Of a stretch of DNA of 64,000 nucleotides, positions 42,731 to 53,880 are shown in pieces. Position 1 is the first letter of the stretch, and every line of letters starts with the position of its first letter. Source of the stretch: Platanthera guangdongensis (Eukaryota; Streptophyta; Magnoliopsida; Asparagales; Orchidaceae); assembly GCA_039583875.1 (NCBI GenBank), contig CM077155.1, forward strand, positions 7,428,043-7,492,042, given 5' to 3'. The notes below the pieces were generated by a model. The model saw nothing but the letters and a program-made list of their open reading frames with translations, was not told where the DNA came from and did no database searches. The position numbers and the translations under genes are program-made.

Positions 42731-44200
42731 GGAGTGGTATTGTGCCTGCTAGTTTGGAAGCAGGAGAGCCCTCTTGGATTTCCCTAACTAGAGCGCACCA
42801 GAAGGATGATCCGGATTTGTTGCATCTCCGGAACAGAACGGAGAAGTGAGAGCTACCTGATTTCTTTTTGGATGAGTTGGATACTTTGAAGTATCGGGAT
42901 AGATTTTGCATCCCCGCTTTTGGTGATATTCGGACTAAGATTTGTGCTGAAGCTCATGGTTTCAGTGTTGTTTACCACCCTAGTTCCACTAAAATGTATA
43001 AAGGCCTCAAGCAAATTATTTGATGCTCGGGAATGAAGAATGATATAGTGAAGTTTGTGTCGGAATGTTATACGTGTCAGCGTGTTAAAGCTGATCATAG
43101 AAGGTCTAGAGGTAAATTGACACCGCTTGATATTCCAAGTTGAAAGTGAGAGAGTATTTCAATGGATTTCATCGCCGGTTTACCGAGATATCCCCAGAGG
43201 CACGACTCTGTTTGGGTGATAGTTGATAGATTGACTAAATGTGCTCACTTTGTGCCTTTTACGATTGGGTATTCTATGAAAAAGATAGCTGAGTTATACC
43301 TTAATGAGGTCATCAGATTACATTGATTGTTTGTCAGTATCGTATCGGATCGAGACTCTAGATTTACGTCTCATTTTTGGAAAAGTTTACAGGAGAAGTT
43401 GGGTACCGATTTGAGATATTCCACTGTCTATCATCCGCAGACGAATGGTCAGACGAAAAGAGTGAATCAGATCGTGGAAGATATGATCAGGTGTTATATT
43501 TTGGATCACGGTGGGGCTTGGGATGAGCGTCTCAGACTCATGGATATTGCTTACAATAATAGTTATCAAGAGAGTCTGCAGACGGCCCCGTTTGATGTCT
43601 TATATGAGAGACGTTGTAGGACTCCTTTGTTTTGGACTGAGGTTGGTGAGAGATCGTTGCTAGGTCCGGAAGCTCTTAAAGAGATGAATTGTGTTGTGAC
43701 TCATATTCGGGAGAAGCTCCGTGTGGCACAAGAATGTTATGAAAAATATGCTAATCGACGAAGGGTTGATCTGGTGTTCGCTGTTAGGGACTTAGTTTTT
43801 CTGAAAGTTTCTCTGATGTCGGGTGTTAAAAGGTTTGAAAGAAATCACAAGTTTGACCCCCGGTATGTGGGACCTTTTCAGATTTTGGAGCGCATTGGAG
43901 TGTCAGTTTATAGACTGGAGTTGCATGCTACCTTCCCTGGTGTCCATGATGTGTTTCATGTGAGGCAGTTGCGGAAATGTATTCGTAGTGGTCGTCAAGT
44001 CCTGGACCCGGTGCCCCAAATTCAGCCCAACCTTACGTACGTGGAAGAACCTGTTCGTATTTTGGATTCTCAAGATCGAGAGTTGCGGAGAAAAACCATC
44101 CTCATGGTTAAAGTTCTTTGGCGAAATCAAGACGTCGAGAGCGCGACGTGAGAATTGGAGTCGGCGATGAGAGAATCTCATCCGCCTCTCTTCTATTAGT
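42731..44200 (+). pseudogene. gypsy integrase and chromodomain-like tail, degenerate
   Basis: Zinc-binding remnant HPSSTKMYKGLK and CYTCQRVKADH (about 42975-43095). Core: MDFIAGLPR, a SDRDSRFTS block and NGQTKRVNQ, where the catalytic Glu of TERVNR is Lys. [13 protein letters not shown] and a [16 protein letters not shown]...VLWRN block follow, as in Tekay/Del elements. Stops at about 43022, 43141 and 43324 and a TGA at 44149 break it. The open stretch 43327-44151 covers most of the core and the tail. Confidence 0.87.
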
Positions 44201-44304
44201 TCAGGTATGTCTTCAGGTTTTTGGTAATATTTGGGTTTTTCGTTTTGATTATGTCGTAATGTTGTGTTAGGTTTCGAGACAAAACTTCTTTTTAGGGATG
44301 TAAC

Positions 44305-47300
44305 TGTAACGCCCCCGATTTTTCAATATTATTCTTGATTTGGTGTCGTCATATTTAAGACGTCGGGGTGTTACCCCCCTTCTTACGTTTGGTTGACGGT
44401 GTCGCACCGTTTGTGCGTTTTGCGTCTGTTGGGTCTGGTTGACCGGATTCTGGGGTTTTGATTGAGTTGAATATCTTACTTGATTTAAAGGATGAGGTTT
44501 TGAGGCTTTGGATTTGTCTAATTTTATTGCGATCTGAGCATTTTGGAGTCTCGGCGCGTGTTTAGATCTTTGTGGTGATTTTGCTTGTGTAAGAATTTGT
44601 TGTTGTGTCTCAAGAATGGTACGTCGGATTCTAGAGTTGTCCTCGATCTAAATTCGTAGAGTCACCTTTTATCTCGGATGCTAGTCAAATTAGAATTTCT
44701 GAAATTTACCATGTTTAGTACTCGAGATGGACAGCCTTGTACTCGAGAGAGATCGTTGTGTACTCGGGAGCTTTGGCCCTTCGTTTCTCGAGAGGCCGAG
44801 ACTGGTTCCCGAGTAGTGTGTTGATTCCCGAGGATGTATTTTCTTGTACTCGAGAAAAATTCCTCTAACTCTCGAGTAACGCTTCTAGTTCTCAAGAGGT
44901 CTACTTTTGTACCCGAGTAATGCTTGTGTTGTTCCCGAGTAATACTAGTTAGGTCTCGAGATGTAGCTTATCGTTCCCGTGATGTGCAGTCATGCTCTCG
45001 AGAAGTCTCTTTTACTTCTCGAGAAGGTTATTTTAGTACTTGAGTAATCTTCTTCTATACTCGAAATCTGCTCTTGTTCTCGAGAAGGCTGTCTTGTTCT
45101 CGAGAACTGCCTTTCTTGTTCTCGAGAAGATCCGCTTGTACTCGAGAACTGCCCTTGTTCTCGAGAAGTTTTGGCTTTGTACTCGAGAATTGGGTTTGCT
45201 GTTCTCGAGTGGTGTTTCCTTCTGTTCTCGAGTATTGCTTTTGTACTCGAGAAATAACTTCTCCCTTACTCGAGAAACCTATTTCTTTTAATCGAGAAAA
45301 CTTCCTTCTGTTCTCGAGTAATGCTTTTGTACTCGAGAAATATTGTCTCCCTTACTCGAGAAAACTGCTTCTTCTACTCGAGTAATTTTCCTCCCTATTC
45401 CTGAGACATATCTTCTACTCGAGAAAAATTCCTTTTGTTCCCGAGAATTTATCTTCTACTCGAGAAATATCTCCTTCCACTTGAGAAATTCATACCTCCC
45501 GAAAAGTCTTGTTCAGCTGAACCTCTTAACTTCACTTAAGTATATTAATCCTTATATTATATTATACATACATATAAGATAAATTTCTCATTCTCCTACT
45601 TAGACCGATTCTCTTCCTTCTTCCCGAACCAGAGCGGCGTGAGCGAGAGAGAGAAAGTTTTCCGCGATTCTTCCGGTGGCCGCCGACGGTGCTCCGGTGC
45701 TCGAAATCTTCAACCAAATATAGATCCGGAAAGCTCTCGTCGAGAGCGACGCCGTCGTGGTAAAATCTTTCTCATTCCTTTAGTTTTTCTCGGTAGGTTT
45801 TTCGGCCCTAACTCCTATTTTTGGCCATTTTTGTTAGATTTCATTTTCCCTCGTCCTTCCTGGTCCTGATCTACGTCGTTGAGCGATTTGGAGGTCTTCT
45901 ACGGTAAAACCAAGGCAAGTTACTGTTTCCTTCTTCTCTTCCCTTCTTTAACTCGATTTGCAGAAATTTCTAACCTCTCGTATTCATTATTTACAACTTG
46001 CTGAATATAGTGTTGTTTAGATCCTTTGTCTAATTCTATTTATATTTTTCATATTCTCGATTTTGCTATCTAGCCTTGTTAAGTGCAATACGCTTTGATG
46101 ATGTGGTTAAATTTCACCCTTATAACCATTCTTCAACGTTTATGTAGGACGTGTTATAGTTTTTTATGATTGTAAATTCTTCGTAAAGGTTGATCAACCA
46201 TGTCAAATCTACAAATGTCTACTAGAATCTGATGTGTCGTTGTCTTGAGATCTATATCATGGTTTCCTTCATGGCGATGTCGTGGGGCGAGACAAGCTGT
46301 CAAGCCTCGATAGGGTTGTGGTGCGCCCCTGAGCTCTAAACCCGGATCGTTACGGGGTGTGATTTCATGATTTTCTTCGTTGCGGGTGTTATTTGTGGGC
46401 GAATCCACCGCCGCAACGTTTGATCCCTATGTTAGTACTTTGTGAGACTCTACCGGGTGTTTGGGCTTTTGCGGTGTATGGTGGAGTATCCAATCTCCCC
46501 CGTATTTATGACGGATTAATATATCCATGGGGGTGTGTCCAGATGAGTTGACCACCCTGTCCGTTTGTTTTTGGTGGAGTTGACCACAGGTGGCTAATAG
46601 ATTCTTGCCTTCTTTCTGATGATTTAATCATGACCTTTTCTCTTTATAGTCTTGTGCTTTTGGGGTACTTTTGTTGTATGTGACGTCTCACGTAAGTGTT
46701 CCCTTTTTGACTTTGGTGCCTTACTGTTGTACTTTATTTAAGTATCCTTCATTTGGACTTGGGTTAGTACCCCTCGACTTTATTTACTTTTGGCTTACTT
46801 TCTGTCATCACTAGTACATTCTTGTTGATGTGTTCTGTCTTTGTAATGTCTCGGGTTTAGAGCTGTAGTTGTTTGCAGTGCTGGTTTTGGAGTTCTTGAG
46901 CAGCAGTGTTGGCTGTGGTTTTTGCCTCGTCGTAGTGAGGTAGATTGTTGTTTAGTTTACTTTACTAGTTCAGGCATACTTTATTTTATGTGGTTCGTGT
47001 CAGTTTGTTGACGCCCACAGGGTTGCTGATTTTTGGATGCTTGCTAGCTGCTTAGTTTTCTTTCTGTGTACTTGAATTACTTGCTCTCTGTGATGTTTTT
47101 ATGCTAGGATTGCATAATAGGTATTTTTCGAGTATAAAAACTACTATCACTAACTCACGCATTGCATGTTTTAAAATGCTAAAATCACTATATTTACCGA
47201 TCGTAAAAATCTACTTTTATTTCTATTATAAACCTAAAACTTGCATACCATGAGGTGTCCTCTGGGAACCTCTGAACTCATATAGGACGTCAAACATTTA

Positions 47301-47537
47301 AAAGAAGTATTTTATACAGCGTTTAACTACTTTTTTCGTGAACTAGATTAGTCACTAAGCCGAGGGATACGGCTAATTACCACACATAAACTGATTTGCC
47401 TCTAAATAACTCAAGATTTTTCTTCTTGGTCAAGTAGGAGTTTTGTCTGAGCGTCCGCAGTTGTTTCCTGCTCATGACGCGCATTTTCCCCTACTATGAT
47501 ATATCTTTTATGACGGTGAAAAATGCGGGTTGTGACA
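44305..47537 (+). repeat. 3' LTR of the second gypsy element (3233 bp)
   Basis: Starts TGTAACGCCCCC after TTTAGGGATGTAAC and ends GGGTTGTGACA before the CTCAT duplication. The first 1155 bp match the truncated left LTR. It contains a CTCGAG array (44715-45490), then AT-rich sequence with small open frames that have no motif. Confidence 0.87.
44715..45490. repeat. CTCGAG palindrome array, 3' LTR
   Basis: Same TTCTCGAGAA/TACTCGAGAA array as at 36790-37490, with small gains and losses of units. Confidence 0.93.
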
Positions 47538-47542
47538 CTCAT
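47538..47542. other. target site duplication, right
   Basis: CTCAT after the right LTR, which ends GTTGTGACA. Confidence 0.88.
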
Positions 47543-47640
47543 GACCATCGTCGCCGCCCATGACCAATGCCGTCTCCCCCGACCAATGTCACCGCTACCG
47601 ACTAATGTCACCTCCCCGACCAATGTCGCCTCCCCCGTGC
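47543..47640. repeat. GC-rich minisatellite, second array (right part)
   Basis: GACCATCGTCGCCGCCCATG and further GACCAATGTCACC units continue the array broken at 36366. It is followed by GTGCACGACTGCTTGTATATG and a TA run, as at the 30485 locus in inverse order. Confidence 0.88.
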
Positions 47641-47647
47641 ACGACTG

Positions 47648-47651
47648 CTTG

Positions 47652-47735
<84 letters not shown>
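47648..47735. repeat. TA microsatellite
   Basis: About 43 TA units with few interruptions, ending at the CTAG of the Helitron-like end. Confidence 0.95.
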
Positions 47736-47736
<1 letters not shown>

Positions 47737-47850
47737 TAGCATCTTTGAACGGGCTCCGCCCGTTCTCGATGCGTCGCTGCGGGCTTCGCCTGCAATCAAG
47801 CGGGCTTCGCCCGCCCCCCGGCGGGCTTCGTCTGTCTCGGGCAAAATTTA
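47736..47850 (-). mobile_element. Helitron-like 3' end, minus strand
   Basis: CTAGCATCTTTGAACGGGC at the left edge is the inverse of the element end at 31590-31647: hairpin, spacer, CTAG, then T of a TA run. GCGGGCTTCGCCCGC-type palindromes follow. The 5' end lies somewhere to the right and was not found. Confidence 0.6.
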
Positions 47851-48330
47851 ATAATTAAATAATTTAATAAATAATTATTATTTTGAAATTATATTATTAT
47901 TTATTATAATTTAATAAATAATTATAAAAAATGGAAAACCCCCCAAAATCACCCCCCCCCCCCGCTTCCACGCCGGTGGCTGCCCTCTTCCCCTGCCGGC
48001 GGCGGAGCCGCCGGCGGCCTGCCCGGCGCCCACCGGCGGGTTTTGTCCGGCGGGTTTTGTCCGGCGGCGAGCGGGCAGGGCCACCGTTGGCGGTGGCCCT
48101 GCCCGCTCGCCGCCGGACAACCCCCGGCAGGTTCGCCGGAGGGCGGGCAGGCTGCCGGCGGCTCCGCCGCCGGCAGGGGGGTGAGGCAGTTTTGGAACGG
48201 GAGGCCAATTCTACGATAGGGATTTTTGGCTGGATGAACAGTACCCAATCCGGAGGAAAAGCTATAGGCAGACCTCCTGTTTCGAATCTAACGGCCCGTG
48301 CTTGATGGAGCTTGATCGGACGGTCCAAAT
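47851..48330. repeat. AT-rich tract then GC-rich palindrome
   Basis: 47845-47935 is TTAATAAT-like. 47993-48180 is a large GC-rich inverted repeat centred at about 48088, with a perfect 27-bp inner stem (48060-48086 with 48091-48117, loop TTGG). Outer arms of about 95 bp match except for a small repeat insertion in the left arm. Long frames across it are GC artefacts. Confidence 0.85.
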
Positions 48331-48720
48331 GCGTTTTATGGTGTGATCCAAATATGCATATTGTATTATATAATAAAGATATGCTATGAAACAAGAAAAT
48401 TTAATAGCACCAGAAAAGAAGAACATGATACAATTTACAAGGGACCTCATGTCATAACTCTCAAACACTAGCTGCTACTAGACGTCCCTCTCCAAAAGAG
48501 TCTCAAATCCTAAGAGATGAAAAGATCCTTCTAAGACTCTAAGCTCCTCCTTATATATGGAGTGACCCACTTGCAAAATTACCAAAATGTACTTCATAAG
48601 GGAAAATACATAAATGGCATTATAAAACACTCCAGGTTGTCGTCGCCGCATATGCATGTCAATATATCCTACCTAAAATCGACTATCTTCAAGGTAGAGT
48701 CTCCTACCTACTGCTGGTGC
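48331..48720. other. AT-rich DNA without recognised gene
   Basis: Low coding potential. It may be LTR or leader of the gag remnant that follows on the minus strand; no edges found. Confidence 0.35.
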
Positions 48721-49670
48721 ACCCCCGGTTGATGTGATGAGGGCCTTATCTAGTGGTGCAAGACAGGACGAAACTCCTATACGGGTAAAAGAGTAAGGTT
48801 GCTTATTGAGAAAGTAAAGGCCATTACTCTTCAGATCATGGTACTCCTGATTGGATAGGTTGCGAGTGGGGATGGGGCGCTTATTGCATGGGGGAATGGT
48901 GGTTGGTCAAGGAAGAGGGGGTGATGTTAGCGGTTTAGGATTATGGCCGAAGCATTGTGGTTTGTTGGGAATGGAAGGAGTGGAGACAGAAGGGGTTCAC
49001 TGATGTCACAATGAATTCAGCTTTCACGAGTAAGGAGAGGTCCAAGGCCTGATTAACGATGGGTAAATAAGGGTGTGTATGTGAGCTCGGATATGGGATT
49101 GTAGGTCGTGCATAAAGTATCAAAAGTGATATTTAGGTGGAAGACTTGGCATACGTGTGACAAGATCGATGAACTCGTCCACATAGGAGTCAATCAATGG
49201 AGCCAATCTATCGGAACCCACACAAGCATTTGATCACACCGCTAGTGTCATGATGATCGTAACGTTGTATGAGGGTCTCCATGAGAGTGGTCCATGTGAA
49301 ACTCGAAGAAGACTGATGGAGCAAGCTGTAAAGAGTCGAGATTAAAATACCTAACTTCAAGCTCAACGACACATCTAAAGGCCTAATGAAAAGAAAATCC
49401 CAGGAAGCATAAGAGGGCCTAAGAAGTAAGAAGACCAATGAAAGGGCCATGGAGGAACTAGAAGTTTCTTGGGTGTTCTCATGAGAAGATTCTAGAGAAG
49501 AAGGTTATTGCAAATGGTAGAAGATAGTAGAGTACTCTAGAAAGGTAGAGATCAAGATTATCACATTCTTTGGCGGGAAACCTCCATGAGGCTACATAAA
49601 GGAAAGACTCATTTATTTGTGGGTATCCAAGTTGAAATAAAGCTTGATGGGGTGTGTGGGCCGAAGCCAT
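48721..49670 (-). pseudogene. gypsy gag remnant, minus strand
   Basis: The minus strand reads RFPAKECDNLDLYL, SSFTWTTLMETLIQRYD, SIDSYVDEFIDLVTRMPSLP and YFMHDLQSHIRAHI, consistent with a Retrotrans_gag domain. Further on, LSNQEYHDLKSNGLYFL resembles the region before a gypsy zinc knuckle, with the cysteines lost. At least five stops. No pol was seen attached. Confidence 0.55.
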
Positions 49671-49728
49671 GTTGTTGGGAATAACAAAGAACCTGCAACA
49701 TAAAGTGCACTTTTATGATGTGAGCTCT

Positions 49729-49997
49729 GTTATTCCCAACAACAGGATTTTAGCCCATACACCCCAACCAGCTCTCCGCGCTCATATATCACGCAATAGG
49801 TTGTTGAGGCCGAGTGTCAAACCCTTTACCTCCTTGATGAGAAGTCCTCCCAGCTCAGCTAGTGATGAGTCAAAGGAAGGACTTCTCATCAAGAAGGTGA
49901 AGGGTTTGAAACCTTACCCCAACAACCTACCGCGTGATATATGAGCGTGAAGAGCTGGTTGGGGTGTGTCGGATGCAACCCTATTGTTGGGAATAAC
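49729..49997. repeat. long hairpin, about 120-bp arms, 28-bp loop
   Basis: Left arm 49729-49848 (GTTATTCCCAACAACAGG...GATGAGAAGTCCT) is nearly complementary to right arm 49877-49997 (AGGACTTCTCATC...TTGTTGGGAATAAC). The loop holds CAGCTCAGCTAGTGATGAG. The outermost ~40 bp of the right arm also exist in direct orientation at 49648-49700, next to the gag remnant. No coding. Confidence 0.87.
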
Positions 49998-50527
49998 AAG
50001 GAACTCACAACACCCTACCCTAGACCCTCATTGTGCGGGGATGCTTTGTGCACCAAGTTGCCCTTTAGTTAATTTCCCGATAAGGTTCACCCAGTTTTGC
50101 AAAAGAGTCACTCGATCAAATGAAAGGTTACCTTCCACTATTGAGGTTTCTTGGGACGTTTAGCTGTAATTACTATTTTTTAGTATAGTATCTCCTCCCA
50201 ACTCTTCAACGATTTGTCCTAGCATCAAGTCATTTCTGACAAGTGAGATTTTCTGATTATTCTTCATGGTAAAAGGATTACTCACTTGGTGACAGGCCAC
50301 ATCACATTCATCAGCCACCACAATGACATAGGTTCAAAGAGAATATGAGCATAATTAGTAAAAGTTTATAACATTAGTATAATTGACATTATATATCTCT
50401 TAATAAAATGTTTATCTAGTTAGGTATTCTGGCATGTTACGTAGGTATAATTTTCAAGATATAGGCATAGCAGTCAATTGAATCAGCGTAACGGAAGAAG
50501 ATTTGCACAAAGTAGAGTTATGGTTAC
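49998..50527. other. non-coding DNA downstream of the exon-like block
   Basis: Contains on the minus strand a possible further exon ending CACCAA|GTGAGT near 50295, without a clear acceptor. Otherwise nothing recognised. Confidence 0.35.
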
Positions 50528-50849
50528 CTCCTCGAAGCAATTGTCTTGGGCATCTTCAAAAAGTGAAGAATAATATGCCGGATCATATATGGACCCACCT
50601 AGTATATCGTTGGAATTGATGTTCTCTCTTCCTATTGCATTTGACTCAAGATTTGCATGGTAATCATCTCTTTCATCAAAATCTAATTCTCGATAGGCTG
50701 AATTGCTTACAGTTGTAGCTCCCAGTCTGTACATCTGAATCCACAAGAATGAGGAGAAAAACCTCACTGAAAAACCAATGGTTTGCATTATAAATGCCAG
50801 TCTAACAGAGAAGACAAAAGACGGCCCATAATTTTCTAAACCAAAGTTC
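50528..50849 (-). pseudogene. exon-like segment of an unidentified host membrane-protein gene
   Basis: On the minus strand a pyrimidine-rich stretch and TGTACAG (acceptor at 50851-50850) precede an open 322-bp segment ending GAGGAG|GTAACC (donor at 50527-50526). The encoded piece has a hydrophobic stretch (FVFSVRLAFIMQTIGFSVRFF) followed by a polar part (YRELDFDERDDYHAN, SIYDPAYYSSLFEDA). No stop interrupts it and its composition is unlike the surrounding elements. Product not recognised. It may belong to a gene split by repeats, or be a gene fragment; neighbouring exons were not found with confidence. Confidence 0.5.
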
Positions 50850-51400
50850 CTGTACAGAGACAGCAATAAAATTGGATTACTTTATTGAATAAAACTTTTA
50901 AAATTGTTCATATCTATGTTGTTGGCTGTCTGCCTGTCTTTAAATTTCTGTCAGGGAATTCTAGATAACATAATGAAGGATGCAATTTAAAAATTAAAAC
51001 AATGTCAAACATCAGCCAAGGTTGTCAAGATCAAGATCCTAGGTGGGGTCGTTTCGAGATTGGATCGGATCGGATCGTAGGATCAGATCGAGGATCGGAT
51101 CGTAGGATCAGATCGAGGATCGCAAGATCTTACAACATTCATAAATTAAGACAAAATATAAAATTGAATTTTGTATCATTCACATGCCCAATTAAAAAAA
51201 TGAATAAATTGAGTAGACAGAGGAGTTATTCTATCTATATTTTCTGATAGCTTTTATTCTCAAATATTCTCTGGAGATAACCGTTGGAGCTTGTCCAAAT
51301 CCTTCAAATTTGTCTTCTTCATTCTAATAGACAGTAACTTTTCATACTTTTATTAAATCAAGTTCCAAAACTATTTGCTGAGGAAGGTAGAGATTGAGAT
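50850..51400. repeat. non-coding DNA with a short GGATCGGATCG repeat
   Basis: At 51050-51125 a 27-bp unit around GGATCGGATCGTAGGATCAGATCGA occurs two to three times. The rest shows no gene. Confidence 0.6.
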
Positions 51401-51409
51401 ATAATCTTC

Positions 51410-51555
51410 CTAAAAATAGGTAGCGGTTGAGAGACAGCCTTCTTGAAATAGGTAGTGGTTGAGAGATGGCCTTCCTGAAATAGGTAGCGGGCCTAGCGGC
51501 TGAGAGATGGCCTTCCTGAAATAGGTAGCGGCTGAGAGATAGCCTTTCTTAAAAC
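51410..51555. repeat. tandem repeat, about 32-34 bp unit
   Basis: Four imperfect copies of AAATAGGTAGCGGTTGAGAGA...GCCTTCCTG, one with a GGGCCTAGC insertion. Confidence 0.85.
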
Positions 51556-51960
51556 TTGCTTTAATGACTAGAAAATACATTTCATTAATCTGCTCGAGGA
51601 TATCTTGAAATAATTTGCCTTCACTAGGATAGAAGTAGACACAGCTTTGACATTGAAATTCAGCGCAGCTTGATCATTTAGTTGACATAGCACAGAAAAG
51701 TAAAGAAAAGAACAAATTAGTTCTGGGAAGATGTCGACGCAACTTTGTAGAAGTCGATACTGCTTAATCTTCATAGGTCAACATGGCTTTTAGAAGTTGA
51801 CGCTGCTTCAGAATATATCTCGATGTTGTGTTGATTCATATAGATGATGTGTAGAATATATTTTGTTGTACGTCTTTTGACTTGGAGTTCATAGCTTATA
51901 ACCAACAGAATTATCATAGCCTTTTCTATACATCATTAAGGCTTAACCTAAAATCACTTT
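51556..51960. other. non-coding DNA up to the copia element
   Basis: Contains loosely repeated GTTGACGCTGCTTC/GTCGACGCAACTTTG phrases, possibly old LTR sequence. The last five bases ACTTT are the left target duplication of the next element. Confidence 0.4.
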
Positions 51961-52673
51961 TGTCAGAACCTGTGTTGTTAGGCGACCTGGAGACGAGCAC
52001 CGGCGGACAAGATAGGCAGTATGGCGGCTAGTACTGGCATACAGGATAGGCAGCTTGGCGACTAGCAGTGGCAGACAGGATTGGCGGTCGGATAACTAGA
52101 GCCCTTGCGGTTAACCTCTGAATGACGCTCTGGCTATGATGCTTCAGTCCTGGCGGTCTGGGTAGGCAGACCGTTCGGGCGGTCTGGCGGTTTGTCAGGC
52201 GATCTAGCGATGTTCTAAGGTGGTTGTGCGGACTGTTGAAGTCAGGTCCAGTTGACGGTCAGGAGTTCTCAAGTACAACTTAGGCAACCTGCAGTTGCGG
52301 TCTGTTGGCAACCCGCAGTTACAGTCTGGTAATAACTCGCAGTTGTGGTCTCCTGGCAACCCGCAGTTGCGGTCTGCTTGCAACCCGCAGTTACGGTCTG
52401 GTGGCCTGACCGTTGTTGGAGCTTGGCAGTTTCCAGTGTTTGCAGCGTGCTATTGAATAAAGACCGGAAGCCTCCTTGAAGATAGTTTCTCTAGCTATAT
52501 AGTCATGCGGTTTGACCTATTCAAACCGCATAGCCCGCGAGGCTTGTATATAGTCCCGCATTGCCTGTTATATTTTCCTTTCTTCCCACATCTTCTATAA
52601 ATAGGGGGGCACACTTATGTATTTTGTAATTTTTTGAAGTAATAAATTTTTGTTATTTATCTGTTTTCTTACA
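51961..52673 (+). repeat. 5' LTR of C2 (713 bp)
   Basis: TGTCAGAACC...TTTTCTTACA. It contains about five copies of a 24-bp unit (GTTGCGGTCTGGTGGCAACCCGCA) at 52280-52395, a TATA box at 52596 and AATAAA at 52642. Confidence 0.93.
52596..52604 (+). promoter_or_regulatory. TATA box of the C2 5' LTR
   Basis: TATAAATAG in the U3 region, with a counterpart TATAAATAA in the 3' LTR near 57746. Confidence 0.75.
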
Positions 52674-52685
52674 TAGTATCAGAGC
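52674..52685 (+). promoter_or_regulatory. primer binding site of C2, iMet-like
   Basis: TAGTATCAGAGC directly after the 5' LTR differs from the iMet primer site TGGTATCAGAGC at one position. Confidence 0.85.
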
Positions 52686-53024
52686 TTTCGATCATTTTTC
52701 TTCGTTTTCTATTTTTTGAGCAAGCGGCAGTGCGAGTGGTTTCTATTCTTTAACCGTCTTCTCTTCTTTTCTGCGGTTTCTTTTTCTTAACCACAATCTC
52801 CTTTTCTTCTCTCTTGTCGCGGTTTCCTTAATCGCAGTTTCCCTCCCTCCCTTTGGTTGTCGCTCTTCTTGCGGATTGTTTTCTTCACGCGGTCTCTTTT
52901 TGTTGTCCGCGTGGTCTTGCTTTGTTTGCTTTTTGCGGATTCTTCTCTACTTGTCGTCTTTGTCTGCTCGACTTGTCTTCTTTACCCGCGCGGCTAACCT
53001 CTTTTTCTTGGCTTCACTTCTTCT

Positions 53025-53880
53025 ATGGCGACTTCAGATTTCTCATCCTCTACTCTATCCGCTCCTCTGGTTTTACCCGCTCTTATCTCTACCTCTGGCA
53101 ATATGGGTACTTCCTCCAAGCTCACTGGACCGACTTACCCAGATTAGAGTGTTTTCTTTATCTTTTTGTAACGTTCTCAGCATAAGCGTCATCAACTCAT
53201 TGATGACCCTCCTGCCTATGGAACTGTCGCTTTGACGACTGGGATGTCAGTGATGCTCTGGTAAGAACGTTGCTTGCCAACAGTCTAATTGATGAGCGTC
53301 TTCCCGTCATTCGACATGATGCGACGGCTAAGGTTGCCTGTAATCATCTATATATGTTTTATGCAGATCTTTGTGTCCGACCTGTCATGACTCTTGTTGC
53401 TGCCTATCAGGAAGTGCAAGCTCTTGGTGCTAAGCTTCTTCAACATAGCCCCTATTTTGCTGATCTTACTGAGCAACATAAATACTTTCAGGAGCTTCTG
53501 GTTGATTGCTATTTGCTTCGCTTGTCTGACTCTTATGATATGATTCGACAGCAAATTCTTGGAGAAGATGATACTCCTACTCTAGATGCTATTGTTGTGC
53601 GTATTTTAGATGTTACTACTCTACTCCAATAACTTTTGCTTGCCTCTCCACCTCCTTCCGACATTATTGCTCATCAGGCCCGTCATGATATTCCCAATGG
53701 TCGTGGAGGAGCTCTGGTGGTCGTGACTTCTCTAGATATCTATGTTATCACTGTGACAAGACTGGTCACCTTGTTGATCGTTGTTGGGTCAAACATCCTC
53801 ATCTTCTCCCTGCTCTGGGTGATACTCCTTCAAAGAAGTCTACTTCTCTTGTTATCTCTTTGGGTAGTGCTAATGTGGGC
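53025..53880 (+). pseudogene. C2 gag, degenerate
   Basis: Starts MATSDFSSSTLSAPL at 53025, then SSKLTGPTYPD followed by a stop. The open part 53270-53632 is the capsid-like region (QALGAKLLQHSPYFADLTEQHKYFQ, YDMIRQQILG). A zinc knuckle CYHCDKTGHLVDRC is read near 53740-53785 in another frame. Confidence 0.85.

Larger units (their letters stand above)
36367..47537 (+). mobile_element. degenerate Ty3/gypsy element, Tekay-like, rearranged gag
   Basis: A plus-strand element between target duplications CTCAT (36362-36366 and 47538-47542). The left LTR (from 36367) is truncated; the right LTR (44305-47537) begins with the same TGTAACGCCCCC. The internal region has gag with zinc knuckles, protease, RT, RNase H, integrase and a chromodomain-like tail, with stops, frameshifts and a tandem duplication. 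The gag segment exists three times in +, - and + orientation. It is inserted in a minisatellite. The class is clear; Tekay assignment is inference from the C-terminal block. Confidence 0.9.

Noticed and set aside
47897..48394. 165-codon Arg/Ala/Gly-rich open frame
   Set aside because: Translation of a GC-rich palindrome; all frames are open there for composition reasons.
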